Below are positions 42,563 through 55,400 of a stretch of 64,000 bases of DNA, one piece after another. The stretch's first letter is position 1, and each line of letters opens with the position of its first letter. The notes under the pieces were generated by a model, which worked only from the letters and a program-made list of their open reading frames with translations, did no database searches and had not been told where the DNA came from. The DNA is taken from contig JAIRPL010000037.1 of assembly GCA_031256995.1 (NCBI GenBank), forward strand, positions 19,200 to 83,199, written 5' to 3'. This DNA is from Puniceicoccales bacterium. Its GTDB lineage: Bacteria; Verrucomicrobiota; Verrucomicrobiia; Opitutales; UBA953. The translations under genes were made by a program, and so were the position numbers.

Positions 42563-45500
42563 ATGGGGTTTTTGCATGATTTTCGACACGCGACGGGGGT
42601 CGCGTTTTCATTGTTGGCACTCGGAGCCGCCGCGTCTTTCGCCAGGATTCCAGAACTCCCGGCCCAAGGTTTTCCCGACAAGCCGGATGCCGGAACCGCC
42701 GGAAGCGCCAACAGCGCGATAAAGCTGGATTTGACCACAAACGGAGGCCCCCTCCCCGCTGGCAATGGCGCCATGGCGCCCGGCGCTGGCGCGGTGGCAG
42801 GCGTGGACGACGATGCGGCCTTGCACGCGCTTTTGCAATTGGCGGCCGAAAAGGCGACCCTGAAGGGGGGGCGGGAAGGCCAGCTTGCCGCCATCCGCGT
42901 CCTCGCGCCGCAGATGGAAAAGGCGTCGCCAAGGCTGCGGGCTTTGCTCGCCGCGGGTCTTGCCCACGCCTGGAATGCCTATTACCGGGAAAACTTGTGG
43001 ACGCTGTTTGCCCGTTCGGCGGACATGGCGCCCGATGACGCCGCCAAGGACGCCGGCAGGGCAAGTCTTCCGGCGCCGGAAATCATCCAGACATGGGATG
43101 CGGCCCGTGTCCGTGAGGAAATCCGCCGCTATTACGCCATTGCGTTCTCCGATCCTGCCGTTTTGCGCGCCACGCCTGTCTCCGTTTTTGACAAAACGTT
43201 CCCGCGCGCGGAGCAAAAAGGCGCCGCCGCAAAAAAACACCTCCGCCCCGATTCCCTGCGTCCGACGCTTTACGACTTCCTCGTCCACGACGCCATCGCC
43301 TTCCTTGGCGACAATCAACGCGACAGCCATCCTTCGCTGGATTTCGACCCATTGCCCGGCATCGAATCGCCGGTTTTGGGAACCCTTGAAGAGTTTTTGA
43401 ATTGGAAACCGCAAGCCGCGGACCCCCACGCCCCGGATGCCTTTCCACCAAAAACGGGAATCCTTGGGGCGATCGCCCTTTACCAATCCCTGCTCCGATT
43501 CCGCATTGCCGACACCGCCAATCCCGCGCCTTTGGCTGACGCCGATCTCTCGCGCATCCTCTGGGCGGCAAGGCTCCTCCAGGACGCCGAGGGCGTCGCG
43601 CCCCGTGTCGAGCAGGCCCTTCGCGCCCATCTGGAGCGCTGGAAAGACCATGAGGCCGCCGCTGAGACAGCCGCCGAACTCGCCCTGTTTTTGCGTTCCG
43701 ACGAGAAACGCCCGGATGCGGCCCTCGAAGCCTATCGCGTTGCCACACTCGGGGTTTCCCTCCAGCCCCAAAGCGACGGGGCGAGGCGCTGCCGCGACAT
43801 CATCGCGGAGCTGGATGCCGCGCGCCTTCTGGACATTGCCACGGAATCCTCCTGGGCCGACCCGCTCCCCGACATCACCGTCCGCTATCAAAATCTAAAG
43901 ACCATCCACTTCCGCGTCATACCCGGAAGCGACGAGGCGTCCGACGCCGCCGCGCCGCCGAACCGCAAACCCGCGCTGGAATGGAAGGTCGCGCTGCCCG
44001 CCTCCAACTACGCCCCCCGCGCGTATTCCTTCCCGGCCCCAAGCGGCCTTGCCCCGGGGCTTTACCACCTCGTCGCAAGTCCGGACGCCGACTTTGGAAA
44101 AGCAAAGTCCGCCACGCTCTCCTGCCGTTTCCGCGTTTCCAACCTGGCCATCTTTTCGGATTTCGCCCAGGACACCGAATCACACGCCCAAGGACGCGCT
44201 GGCGCGGGTTTCCTTCAGGGGTTTGTCCTTGATGCCCGCACAGGCCAGCCCATTCCCGGTGTGGACATCACGGCATGGCGGCACAACAGGGATGAGAGCA
44301 AAACCCCGCTCCCAGGCGCCAGGACAAACGCCGATGGCGCGTTTTCCATCCGCACAAACCACCTCTCCCGCACCCGCATTCTTGCCGCCGACCCCGCCAC
44401 CGGCCACAAGGCCGGGGGGCGTGGCGACTCGCTCGATGGCGGCCGGAGCCACGACCACAGCCAGGACGCGGAACGCACGCGCCTTTACGTCCATTTCCTC
44501 ACGGACCGCACGCTCTACCGCCCGGGGCAGGAAGTCCGCTTCAAGGCCGTCGTTTTCCGCGCCAACAAAAAGACCAACGAATACGCCGTGGCCGCCGGCC
44601 GGAGAATCACCGTGGCGCTTGTGGACCCGAACGGAAAGGACGTCGCCACGCTTGTCCTGCGCACCAACGCCAACGGCGGCGCGTCAGGCCACTTCACGCT
44701 TCCGGCCTCCGGGTTCAACGGCCTCCACGCACTGCGTTCCGTCGGGGCGGAGAATGGCCGGGGCCATTTCCGCGTCGAGGAGTACAAGCGGCCCAAGTTT
44801 GAGGCCGGGCTTTTCGCGCCCGCCGCGCCGCCGGCACTGGGGCAGGAAATAACCGTCCCGGGAAGGGTCGTTGCCTGCACGGGCACCCCTGTCCATGGCG
44901 CGCGTGTCCGCTACACCGTGCGCCGCGAGACCCGCTGGCCGCGGTGGTGCTGGTGGAACAGCGGCGCCGGATCCAATGCGCGCCAGCTCGCCACCGGCCA
45001 CACGAGCACCGACGCCAATGGCGCATTCTCCGTCACCTTTCCCGCGGCACCGGACAAGGAGGCCAACCCGGACGAGCAACCCGTCTTCCACTACGTCGTC
45101 TCCGCCGAGGTGACCGATGCCACGGGCGAGACCCGCGCCGTCACACGCACCATCCGCGCCGGACATGCCATGCTTGAGGTCGGGCTTTCCGCCGGCGCGT
45201 GGCAGACTTCCGCCGCGCCCGTCTCCGTGAAAATCCGCGCCACCACGCTCGACGACGTCCCCGCCGCCGGCATTTCCGGAAGGCTTGCCGTCTATTCGCT
45301 GCGGCAGCCGGACAGCGTCGTGCGCCGCCCGCTGCGCGCCGGAAGCGCCCATTTTCCGGACGCGTCCGGGCAAAAAAGCGCCGCCCGATCCGACCTCTCC
45401 GACCCCCGGAACTGGGAGGAGGATGAGGGGGTTGCCGCATTCTCCGTCACAACGAAAGCCAATGGCGAGGCCACCATCCCCATAAAATTGCCGGCGGGGA

Positions 45501-48500
45501 TTTACCGGATGGTGCTCACCGCCGCCGATTCAGCGGGATCGCCGGTGACCGCCCGCGCCGAGGTGGCCGTCAGGGACCTTGGCGGCAAAAGCCCGGCCAT
45601 CCGGGTGCCGTTCGCCTTCGTGCCCGAAAAAACGGTGCTTCGCCCTGGCGAGACCTTCACCGCCATTTGGTCCAGCGGATACGCCTCCGCCCGCGCCCGC
45701 GTGGAGATCCGCCACCGCCAAAAACTCGTCCATTCCTTTTGGACAACCCCCGGGCACACGCAGCAGCTCATCCGCGTCCCCGTGACCGAGGCCCACCGGG
45801 GCGGCTTTGAGGTCTCCGTCTGGCAGGTCTCCGAAAACCGCCTCTACCGCTCCGCCTGCCCCGTGGAAGTCCCGTGGGACAACAAGGCGCTCGACATGAC
45901 GTGGGAACGTTTCCGCAGCAAACTCACGCCCGGCGCCAGCGAGACGTGGACACTGAAAATCAAGCCGTCCATCGCCGGCGCGAATCCCGTCAACGCGCTT
46001 CCCGAGCTTGCCGCCGCCCTCTACGACGCCTCGCTGGACAGGCTTGGAGGCGGGAACATCTGGAACCCGCTCACCCCGTTCCACCAGGAGTTCGCGCGAG
46101 GCGCCCGGCCGGATGATCCGGCGGGAAACAGCAGCCGGTCTGGCTCCCTGTCCAACACGATGCGGCATGCCGCGGCGCAGGAGCGGGGTGTGGGGTGGCG
46201 GCATGGCGCGTTCCCAAGGCTGCCGGGGCGGGAGTTCCGCTATTTTGACGGGCAACCCTCCGCGCAAGGCGTGCCGCCTCGGCCCGCCCGCCACGAGGAG
46301 GGCGTCGCGGCAGCCTCCATGCCGGATCCACAGGCGTTGCAAACGCCCGTCTCTTCGCTCGATGCCATCTCCCCGCGCGCAAACTTGAACGAAACGGCCT
46401 TCTTCTTTCCGGCGCTTGCCGCCAACCCCGACGGAACCGTGCGCCTTGAATTCTCCGTGCCGGAGGCCCTCACGCGCTGGAGGTTTCTTGCCTTCGCGCA
46501 TGACGCGGAAATGCGATCCGGCGTGCTCACGGACGACTCCATCGTCACAAACAAGACGCTCATGACACAGCCCAGCCCGCCTCGCTTCCTGCGCGAGGGC
46601 GACGAGGCGGAAATCAGCGTCAAGCTCACCAACAAGGGCGGGGCGCCGCTCGCAGGCCGCGTGCGCCTGAATTTTTCCAACGCCCTGACGCTTGACGCCG
46701 TGGACGGCGCCCTGGGCAACTCCACGCCGGAGCATCCGTTTTCCCTCGCGCCCAATTCCTCGCGAACCGTCGCGTGGCGTGTCCGCGTCCCGGAAGGAAC
46801 GCCGACCCTCGTTTACAAGGCCGTCGCCGCGGCCGGGCTGGAATCCGACGGCGAGGAAGGTTTCCTGCCCGTTTTGCCGCGCCGCCAGCTCGTCACGGAA
46901 AGCCGCGCGTTCACCTTTCCGCCCCGCGACGCGGGATCCCCTGCCGCGCAAACGCAGCGCGTCCATGCTCCCGCCGGGGTTGCCGCGCCCGACGCCAGGC
47001 CGGAATCGCTCACACTGCAGGCCGGATCCGCGCCAGCGTGGGCGGCCATTCTGGCGCTGCCTGGCCTCATGGAATCCGGGTACGAGTGCAGCGAGCAGCT
47101 GTTCGACCGTTTTTATGCGAACGCCATCTCCCGCCACCTTGCCGCAAGCCACCCCTCCATCGCCCGCGTCTTCAAACATTGGCGCGACACGCGCACGCTC
47201 ACATCGGCATTGTCCCGTGATGCCGGCGTCAGGGACATCCTCCTTGCCGAAATCCCGTGGGTGCGCGACGCCGAGGGCGAGGCCGCGCAACGGCACAACC
47301 TTGGCGCGCTCCTCGACGCCACGCGCAACGAATCCGAGATGCAGAAAGCCCTGGGGGCGCTTGCCAGCCGCCAGAATCCCGACGGGTCCTGGCCGTGGCT
47401 TCCCGGAGGGCCGGGCAATCCTCACATCACAAGGCTCGTCGTCGTCGGATTCGGCCGTTTGCAAAACATCGGCGCCGCGCCTTTCGCGGCAACCCCTGGC
47501 GAGACGAAGGCGGATCGGGGCCGCCTTTCAGAGACAGCCAACGGGATCCTCCGGAAGGCCTGCGCGGCGCTCGACAACTGGCTGCTTGATTATGACGGCA
47601 GGATGCGGGCCGGTGCCGGCGCGAACCAAAGGACACTGGAGCAGATGAACCCCCTTTCGCCCGACGTCGCCCACTGCCTTTACGCCCGCAGCTTCTTTTC
47701 CGAGAACGGGCCGGACGGCGCGAGGGCACGCTTCCCGTTGTCGGGAAAAGCCAAGGAGGTTTACGACTTCTATCTGGCGCTTGCCATCCGTGACTGGAGG
47801 AAGCTGCCCCTGCGGTCGCGCGCCCACGTCGCAATCGTGCTCCATCGCCGTGCCCGCTCCACCCCGGTGCTGGTCGCCCTGCCGTCGTCCATCGCGCGCG
47901 AGAGCGCCCCGGCGGCGCCGGAGAAAGCCCCGCCTGCCTCCCCGCCGCCCATGGAGGCCGCCACCGAAACCGGGGACCCGGCCGCCGCCGTGGTGGCCGA
48001 AGCCGGGCCATCCGGCGCCATCGTGGCCGCCATTCCCGGCCTGGACGAATCCAGCCCGGCCGCCGCCGTGGCTGTCCCCGTGGATGATGTGCCGCCGGCG
48101 CCTCCCGCGCCCGCAAAGCCTGTCGCTTCCGTCCAAGCCGCGGGACCGCCCCCTGAAACCAAGCCTGTTCCCTCTCCCGAGGCTCTTGCCGCCGGCGCCA
48201 TTCTCGACGCGGTTCGCCAGAACCTGAAAACGGATGAACCGGAGGCCGGCGCCCACTGGCCGCAGCAGGCTGTCGCTTCCCTTGGGGCGGGCCGGGATGG
48301 CACGCCGGTCGGGACGCATGTCCTGCTGATGGAGGCGTTCAACGAGATTGCGCCGTCCCCCTCCACTCATGCCGCCTTGCAACTTTGGCTTTTGCGCCAG
48401 AAACAAGGCTCGGTCTGGCCCGGGACCAAATCCACCACCGATGCCATCCACGCGCTTTTGCTCCAGCCTGGCGGCCTGGCGCTGGCGTCATCCGCGAAAA

Positions 48501-49327
48501 CCGCCGCGGGGACGGCCGCCGCGAAAGGGAGTCCCGCGCCCCACCACCCGTTGTTGCCGCCATCCCCGCCGCCATTGGTGTTCACGCTCGGTGGCACACC
48601 GCGCCCGCCGCGCGCCATCGAGGCCGGCACCGGCTTTCATCGCGAGCGCATCCCCGCCGCCAAGCTTTCACCCGCCGCCCTGCGCGATGTTTCCGTGACA
48701 CGCCCGGCTGGCGCGTCCGGCCCGGCTTGGGGGAGCGTCACCTGGCAATATTTTCAGTCCATTGGCGACATCGCGCCGCATTCGGACACCCCGCTGCGGG
48801 TGCGCAAGAGGCTGTTCAAAAAGGTGGCCACCGCGCGCGGCACCGTCCTGCTTCCGCTTCCGGCTGGCAGCGTCGTTTCCGCGAGGCAGATCACGCCGGA
48901 ACCGTCGCGCCCGCGTGTCCCGGCCCCGACCGTGGTTGGCGGCGCGATGTACGTCGCGCCCGCCGCGAATCCGGCCGCGAATGACACGCGCCTTGCCCCG
49001 GGCGACACCCTGGTTGTCCGCCTTGAGATCACGGCTAGCCGCGACATGGAGTTCATCCATGTCAAGGACCAGCGCGCCGCCGGGGTGGAGCCGGAGAATG
49101 TCATCAGCGGCTACCGTTGGCGCGGCGGCATCGGTTTCCATGAGAGCGCCAGGGATTCCGCCACGCACTTTTTCCTGGATCGCCTCCCGAGGGGGACGCA
49201 TGTCATCGAATACTCCGTGCGCGCCCGGCATCGCGGCCTCTATGAGGCTGGCGTTGCCTGGGTGCAGTCCATGTACGCCCCCGGGTTGAACGCGCACTCC
49301 GCCTCCGCGCTTCTTCGCGTTGAGTGA
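42563..49327 (+). CDS. Alpha-2-macroglobulin family protein, copy 1 (secreted protease trap)
   Basis: The start at ATG 42563 gives 2254 residues. A hydrophobic N-terminal segment (GVAFSLLALGAAASFA) follows a short charged part, a signal peptide. Residues ~640-760 contain the MG2-type motif LTDRTLYRPGQEVRFKAVVF, and RVEEYKRPKFEAGLF marks an MG3 border. NETAFFFPALAANPDGTVRL near 1275 and ALTRWRFLAFAHD belong to the alpha-2-macroglobulin domain. The thioester motif CSEQ is at residues 1509-1512 and is followed by a helical TED-like region. Bacterial members trap proteases in the periplasm by thioester attachment after bait cleavage. At 2254 residues it is longer than E. coli YfhM (about 1650); the extra N-terminal ~300 residues are Ala-rich helical repeats. 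No pbpC neighbour was found. The next gene is a paralogue. Confidence 0.9.
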   Translation: MGFLHDFRHATGVAFSLLALGAAASFARIPELPAQGFPDKPDAGTAGSANSAIKLDLTTNGGPLPAGNGAMAPGAGAVAGVDDDAALHALLQLAAEKATLKGGREGQLAAIRVLAPQMEKASPRLRALLAAGLAHAWNAYYRENLWTLFARSADMAPDDAAKDAGRASLPAPEIIQTWDAARVREEIRRYYAIAFSDPAVLRATPVSVFDKTFPRAEQKGAAAKKHLRPDSLRPTLYDFLVHDAIAFLGDNQRDSHPSLDFDPLPGIESPVLGTLEEFLNWKPQAADPHAPDAFPPKTGILGAIALYQSLLRFRIADTANPAPLADADLSRILWAARLLQDAEGVAPRVEQALRAHLERWKDHEAAAETAAELALFLRSDEKRPDAALEAYRVATLGVSLQPQSDGARRCRDIIAELDAARLLDIATESSWADPLPDITVRYQNLKTIHFRVIPGSDEASDAAAPPNRKPALEWKVALPASNYAPRAYSFPAPSGLAPGLYHLVASPDADFGKAKSATLSCRFRVSNLAIFSDFAQDTESHAQGRAGAGFLQGFVLDARTGQPIPGVDITAWRHNRDESKTPLPGARTNADGAFSIRTNHLSRTRILAADPATGHKAGGRGDSLDGGRSHDHSQDAERTRLYVHFLTDRTLYRPGQEVRFKAVVFRANKKTNEYAVAAGRRITVALVDPNGKDVATLVLRTNANGGASGHFTLPASGFNGLHALRSVGAENGRGHFRVEEYKRPKFEAGLFAPAAPPALGQEITVPGRVVACTGTPVHGARVRYTVRRETRWPRWCWWNSGAGSNARQLATGHTSTDANGAFSVTFPAAPDKEANPDEQPVFHYVVSAEVTDATGETRAVTRTIRAGHAMLEVGLSAGAWQTSAAPVSVKIRATTLDDVPAAGISGRLAVYSLRQPDSVVRRPLRAGSAHFPDASGQKSAARSDLSDPRNWEEDEGVAAFSVTTKANGEATIPIKLPAGIYRMVLTAADSAGSPVTARAEVAVRDLGGKSPAIRVPFAFVPEKTVLRPGETFTAIWSSGYASARARVEIRHRQKLVHSFWTTPGHTQQLIRVPVTEAHRGGFEVSVWQVSENRLYRSACPVEVPWDNKALDMTWERFRSKLTPGASETWTLKIKPSIAGANPVNALPELAAALYDASLDRLGGGNIWNPLTPFHQEFARGARPDDPAGNSSRSGSLSNTMRHAAAQERGVGWRHGAFPRLPGREFRYFDGQPSAQGVPPRPARHEEGVAAASMPDPQALQTPVSSLDAISPRANLNETAFFFPALAANPDGTVRLEFSVPEALTRWRFLAFAHDAEMRSGVLTDDSIVTNKTLMTQPSPPRFLREGDEAEISVKLTNKGGAPLAGRVRLNFSNALTLDAVDGALGNSTPEHPFSLAPNSSRTVAWRVRVPEGTPTLVYKAVAAAGLESDGEEGFLPVLPRRQLVTESRAFTFPPRDAGSPAAQTQRVHAPAGVAAPDARPESLTLQAGSAPAWAAILALPGLMESGYECSEQLFDRFYANAISRHLAASHPSIARVFKHWRDTRTLTSALSRDAGVRDILLAEIPWVRDAEGEAAQRHNLGALLDATRNESEMQKALGALASRQNPDGSWPWLPGGPGNPHITRLVVVGFGRLQNIGAAPFAATPGETKADRGRLSETANGILRKACAALDNWLLDYDGRMRAGAGANQRTLEQMNPLSPDVAHCLYARSFFSENGPDGARARFPLSGKAKEVYDFYLALAIRDWRKLPLRSRAHVAIVLHRRARSTPVLVALPSSIARESAPAAPEKAPPASPPPMEAATETGDPAAAVVAEAGPSGAIVAAIPGLDESSPAAAVAVPVDDVPPAPPAPAKPVASVQAAGPPPETKPVPSPEALAAGAILDAVRQNLKTDEPEAGAHWPQQAVASLGAGRDGTPVGTHVLLMEAFNEIAPSPSTHAALQLWLLRQKQGSVWPGTKSTTDAIHALLLQPGGLALASSAKTAAGTAAAKGSPAPHHPLLPPSPPPLVFTLGGTPRPPRAIEAGTGFHRERIPAAKLSPAALRDVSVTRPAGASGPAWGSVTWQYFQSIGDIAPHSDTPLRVRKRLFKKVATARGTVLLPLPAGSVVSARQITPEPSRPRVPAPTVVGGAMYVAPAANPAANDTRLAPGDTLVVRLEITASRDMEFIHVKDQRAAGVEPENVISGYRWRGGIGFHESARDSATHFFLDRLPRGTHVIEYSVRARHRGLYEAGVAWVQSMYAPGLNAHSASALLRVE

Positions 49328-49454
49328 GGTTCTTGCGCCCCGCCCGAATGTCTTTTGCGAATGCGCGCCCTCCCGGCGGGGGCGTGCGTGGGTTTTCCCG
49401 GCAGGAGGCATTTACGGTTGGCGTACCGGAGGACAGGGGTTACTCCGCAGTTCC

Positions 49455-52400
49455 ATGTCTTACTTGTACAAACCTCGGTTCACGGCGGGTGTCGCGCCAT
49501 TCATCCTGACACTGGCAATAATCCTGACTGGGGCCGGAAAGTTGCCGCTCCACGCACAATCCTCCGGCAATGGCGTCGTGGTTCCGGCACCCTCTGAAAA
49601 CGCCGCAAGGCGGAGCGGGGACGCCGCCCCGAAAATCCCCCCTGGGTCGCCATCGCGCGACAAGGCGTCACGGGATGCGGCGGCGCTCGAGGAGGTGTCC
49701 GTGGAAGTGTGCCGGGTGTTGGAGGCGTACGCTGATTTGGTGAGGAAGGCCGGCGAAAGGAAGGCCAGCGACCGCTTTGCGGGCTTCCACTTTCTTGCCT
49801 CTGAGACGCAGCGGGCCTCTCCAGGGGTGCGTGCCGTCCTCGCCGCCGTGCTCGCCCGGCTTTGGGGCGATTACTACCGGATCCACCGGGAGGGATTATT
49901 GAGAAATGACGCCATTGCGGAAGCCGCGTCCGCTGATGCCGCGCTTGCGAAAAAATCCGGCGGCGTCAAATCCGCCCAAATCCATTCCTCCGATGAAGAG
50001 GAGTCCTACGATAAGGAGGTGGTTTTGGTCGCCACCGCCGGCGCCATGGGCGTTCTCAATTCGGAGAATGTGAATGCCTGGGGCGCCTCCCGTGTCCGGG
50101 AGGAGATTCGCCGCTACCACGCCATCGCGTTTGCCGATCCTTCCTTCTTGCGCGCCATGCCAGTCACGCGCTTTGAGGCCTTTTTCCCGCGCCTGCAGGT
50201 GGATTTCCACAGGATCCCCAAACACTACATACGCCCTGATTCGTTGCGTCCCACGCTCTACGATTTCCTCATCTACGATGCCATTTTCTTTCTCTCGAGC
50301 GAGGAGCACGACAGCCCGCCGCGGGCCGATGCCGGCCCAAGGGCAAAAATCGACCCGCCACTTCTGGCCCCGCTTGAGGAATTTCTGGATTGGAAGCCCG
50401 CACCCGGCGCCTCTCCCGGCGAAACCGGTCTTTCCGGAGCCGTAGCCCTTTTCCAATCCCTGCTGCGATTCCGCCTCGCCGACACCGCCCATCCTGACGC
50501 CCTGGCCGATGCCGATCTTTTCCGCATCTACTGGGCGCGGCGGCTGGTTGCCGGTTCCGAGGGCGGTCTGTCGCGTGTCGAGAAAGCCTTGCGCGCCCAT
50601 TTGGAGCGGTGGAAATCGCACGAAATCGCCTCCGATCTGGCAGCCGAACTCGCCCTGTTTTTGCGCGACGTGGCAAATGACACCGTCGGCGCCCATCATG
50701 CCGCCGCGCTTGGCGCCTCCCTTTTTCCCGAAAGCAACGGTGCCAGGCGGTGTCGCGAGATTGTCGAGAGGCTGGAATATCCCTTGCTCAGGGATGTCGC
50801 CACGGAATCCGTTTGGAACAATCCAACCCCCATGATCTCCGTTCGTTATCAAAATATCAAAAACGTCCATTTTCGCGCCATCCGGGTCGACTGGGATTTC
50901 TTTCGTACTTTCAGCGATAATTCCGCCAAAAAACTCCGGAATGGGAAGCTCGACAAGGCCCTGGATGATGATCCCGCCTTGGAGTGGGTGGTCGCGATGC
51001 CCGATTCCAAATATGCCGAGCACATTCACTCCGTGCAGGCGCCGGCGGGGCTTGAGCCAGGGTTCTACCTTCTCGCCGCCTGCGACAACGCGACCTTTGA
51101 CCCCGAAAAGTCATCGGTCCTTTTTTCCGCAGTGCAAGTCTCCTCCCTCGCCCTTGTCACGCACACAGAAAGGGGCGACGACCCTGGGGAGATTTTGTTT
51201 GGGAGAGAGAATCTGTTTGGGAGCGAGCGTGAGAACCAGGAGGCGTCCGCGCTGGCCAGATACAGGAGGAAGACCAATCTCATCAAAGGATTTGTCCTCG
51301 ACGGTCGCACCGGTTTTCCCGTCCGGGACGCCAAGGTTGTCTCGTGGGAGAATCCCGATTCCGATAACGGAAGAGTGGAGGTGAGCACGGATGCCGATGG
51401 CGCCTTTTCCTTCCGGTTTGGCGACGACAAGTCAGGGAGTGATTTGACCATCCTGGCCACCGACAATGACTCCAAGAACCAGATCACCAACCAGTTTGGA
51501 TTCCGCCGGTCTGGTCGTTCCGGGTTAGGGAGGGGCTATCACTACCAGTGGGGCCAAAGGAATTGGGGGGATTCCGGACGTCGTGTCCATTTTCTCACCG
51601 ACAGGGCCATTTACCGCCCCGGCCAGGAAGTGCTTTTCAAGGCCATCGTGTTTCACTCCGGTCCGGAGGCTGAAAAACACGCCATAGTGGCGGATCTCGA
51701 ACTCACCGTGGTGCTTAGGGATGCAAACCGGAACATCGTGGCCCAGACGACCGCGCGCACCAACGCCAACGGCAGCCTGTCAGGATCCCTCACCCTGCCA
51801 AAAAATGGGTTGAACGGGCTTTACTATCTGGGCCGCAATGATATGTGGAATGGGTGCCACACAATTCGCGTCGAGGAGTACAAGCGGCCCGGTTTTGATG
51901 TCTCGCTTTCCGAGTCCACGACCTTGCCCGAAGGGAAGGGGCTGGCGCGCATCTCCGGAAAAGCCATTGCCAACACAGGAGTCCCCGTGGGTGGCGCGCG
52001 CGTGGACTACACGGTGAAGTGCAAGGTCCGCTGGCCATCCTGGTGCTGGCAGCGTGATGCTTCCAGCGTCTCATCGGCACCGCTGGCCCGCGGCCAGGTC
52101 AGAACCGATGCCTCCGGAAATTTTTTCATCCCGTTTCCCGCGATTCCAAACGGGAATGCCGATGGGAGGGAAAAGCCGTGGTATCTTTACGTCGTGAATG
52201 CCAGCGTGACGGACTCTTCCGGCGAGACGCGAACGATTGAGCGCACCGTGTCCGTCGGAAACGCCACGCCGGAGGCAAGACTCCTCGTCGATGCCTGGCA
52301 GACTCCGGATTCACCCGTGTCGGTGAAAATCCGGACCGCATCATTCGACGGGAAACCTGTCGGCAAGGTGCGGGGAGAACTTCGCATCCACTCGCTAAAA

Positions 52401-55400
52401 CAGCCCGATGCCGCTGTCCGGAAACAAGCCGGCAATTGGGATGGCATGCCATGGGAACTGCCCAGGAAGGACAATGAGGCCGAGGAACGATGGGGAAGGC
52501 ACATGGAAACCCGCTTCGTGCATGTGATCTCACGCGCCGTGTCGTCCGAAGCGGAGGATTTATCAGAGGAGGAAACGAACGGGAAAACGCGTGAAAACAA
52601 TGGCGTCTCCCGCAATGACCTCTCCGACACGCGCAACTGGGAGGAAGGCGGGTGTGTCGCCACCTTTTCCATCACCACCGATTCCGGGGGCGAGGCCTGT
52701 GTTTCCGCGAAATTGCCGGCCGGCATTTATCGGGCGGTGTTTTTCATGGGCGACCCTGGCAGGGCGGTCATGGCCGGGCGGGCCGAAATCGCCGTCCGCT
52801 CCCCGGCCGCCACGCGCGCCACCATCCGAACCCCGTTTTCCTTCATCCCCCGCAAGACCGTGCATCACCCCGGCGAGGTGTTCACAGCCCTTTGGGCCAG
52901 CGGCCATGACACCGCCCGGGGCCGGGTGGAGATCCGCCGTGACAGGAAACTCATCCACTCTTTTTGGACGGATCCGGGGCAAACCCAGCAGCTCATCGCC
53001 CTCCCCGTCTCCGAGCAACTCCGTGGAGGCTTCACGGTGTCCGTCTGGCAGGTTTCGGAAAACCGTCTCTACAAGGAAAGCACTTTTGTGGAGGTCCCCT
53101 GGGACAACAAGAAACTCGACATCTCGTGGGAGCGTTTTCGCAGCAAGCTCACCCCCGGGGTGGGCGAGGTGTGGACATTGAAAATCAAGCCTGCCGTTGC
53201 CGACGACACCACCCCGGCACCCATTCCCGAGCTTGCCGCCGTTCTCTACGACGCCTCATTGGACCAGCTTGGCGTCACAAATGACTGGCCCCGCCTGGCG
53301 CCATTCCGCAAGGATCCCGCAAAGACACCGCATCTCCACTTCTCCAATGTCCGGCGGCGCGCCTTTGAAAGACTCACAGTGACCGGAAAGCCTGGCGACA
53401 TTCGCTATCTCGACGGGTATGAGGAAAAAATATGGATGGACCCTTTCCAATTCCCGGGCCGGCTCTGGGGCATCCCCTCGCCAAATGTGTCATTCTGGCC
53501 AGAATCGTATGAAAATGAAGCCATCCGCTGGACGGCGGGATGGCGGCGGGCCGACTTCTCGGCCGGCGGCTTTGGTGGCGGCGGCTCGGAGAAGGAGGCG
53601 GAGGACGACGCATCCCCCCGCCTCGACGACGATGCAAACACGCGCCCCAAGCCCCCCGCGCTTGATGCCATCACGCCCCGTTCCAACCTGCGCGAGACCG
53701 CCTTCTTTTTCCCGACGCTCCCCGTCGACGCCAATGGGGCTTTTCGCATCGAGTTCACCGCGCCGGAGGCCGTCACCCGGTGGAAATTCCTCGCTTTCGC
53801 GCATGACAACAAAATGCGCTCCGGGGTTCTCTGCGACACCTCCATCGTCACGAGCAAGGCCCTCATGGTGCAGCCCAACCCGCCGCGTTTCGTGCGCGAG
53901 GGCGACGAATTGGAGATCACCGTGAAAGTCTCCAATGACGGCGACGCGCCGCTTGCGGGCCATGTCCGGTTGAATTTCTCCACGGACCGGCCCCTGGCCT
54001 CCGCAGATTCCGGCGTTGGCAACCTCACACCGGAACGCCCGTTCTCGCTTGCGCCCCATTCATCGGAGTCCATCGCGTGGCGCGTCCGCGTCCCCGACGG
54101 GATGCGTGGACTCGTCTACAAGGCCGTCGCCTCCGCCGGGCGGGAGACGGACGGGGAGGAGGGCTTTCTTCCCGTCCTGCCACGCCGCCGCATTGTCACC
54201 GAAAGCCGGGCATTCACCTTTCCTTCCGCCTCCGGGCCGTCGGAAACACCCGAAACCCTGCGCCTGCCGCCCCCGGCCGGGGTGCTTGCGGCTGGCGCCA
54301 AGCTTGAGTCGATCCTGCTGCAGGCGACATCGGCGCCGGCATGGTCGGCCATCCTCGCGCTGCCGTACCTCATGGAATACGAGCACGAGTGCAACGAGCA
54401 GTTGTTCGGCCGCCTCCAGGCGAATTCGTTCGCCCTCCATCTTCTCACGCTCAACCCGTCCGCCGCCAACGTCTTCAAACGCTGGCGCGAGACAGGGGTG
54501 GCGCCATCGCCGCTTCCGCAAAACGACGGCGCCGGAAACCTCATCGCCCCGGCGACCCCGTGGCGGCGCGACGCCAGGGATGAGGCGGCGGCGCGGCGCA
54601 ACCTTGGCGAGTTCTTCGATGCCGTGCGGAACAACGCCGGGGCGTGCCAGGCGCTGGAAAAACTCATCCGCAACCAAGGCCCCGAAGGCGACTGGTCGTG
54701 GTTTGGCGGCAATGGCGGCAACCCCCGGATCACACGTTACATCGTGGCGGGTTTCGGGCGCCTCCGCAGGGCGGGAATGCCGTATTCCGCCGTGGACACA
54801 GAATATGTCCTCTCGCACCAGACGAACTCGATGCTGCAGCGCGCCTGCGAGTCGCTTGACGCGTGGCTGGAGCGCGAATTCAGGGAAGGCGGCGGCCTCC
54901 AGCCCGACATCGCCTACCACCTTTACGCCCGCAGTTTCTTCTCGGAGACAGGCGCCGACGGGTCGCCCGCGCCGTTCCCGGTTTCGGAAAAAGCCGGGGC
55001 GGCGTACAGGCACTACCTGCGCCTCGCCGCGAGTGATTACGCAAAACTTCCCCTGCAATCCGCCGCCCATGCCGCGATCGCCCTCCACCGCCGCGCCGCC
55101 TTCAAGTCCCCCGCGGAAGCCGATGCCGATGCCCGCCAGTCCGCCGCGATCCTCGAATCATTTCGGAAAAAGCTCAGGATGACCCCGCCGGAATTCGGCG
55201 CCCACTGGCCCCAATCGACCGGGGATGGCGCCTGGCCGTCATGGTACGACGCGCCGATCGAGACCCATGCCTTGCTGATGGAAGCCTTCAACGAAATTGG
55301 GCCGGATCCTGCCCTCCACGCCTCATTGCAGCTCTGGCTCCTGCGCCAGAAGCAAACCACGGCCTGGCCCACCACAAAATCCACCTCCGACGCCCTTCAC

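Noticed and set aside
42285..43064. Longer UvrA start upstream of 42284
   Set aside because: The extra ~260 codons read as Pro/Arg-rich shadow sequence overlapping the macroglobulin gene. UvrA family length and motifs begin at 42284-42269.
45530..47464. Minus-strand 644-codon frame opposite the first macroglobulin
   Set aside because: It is a shadow frame; the plus strand carries the intact thioester and MG motifs.
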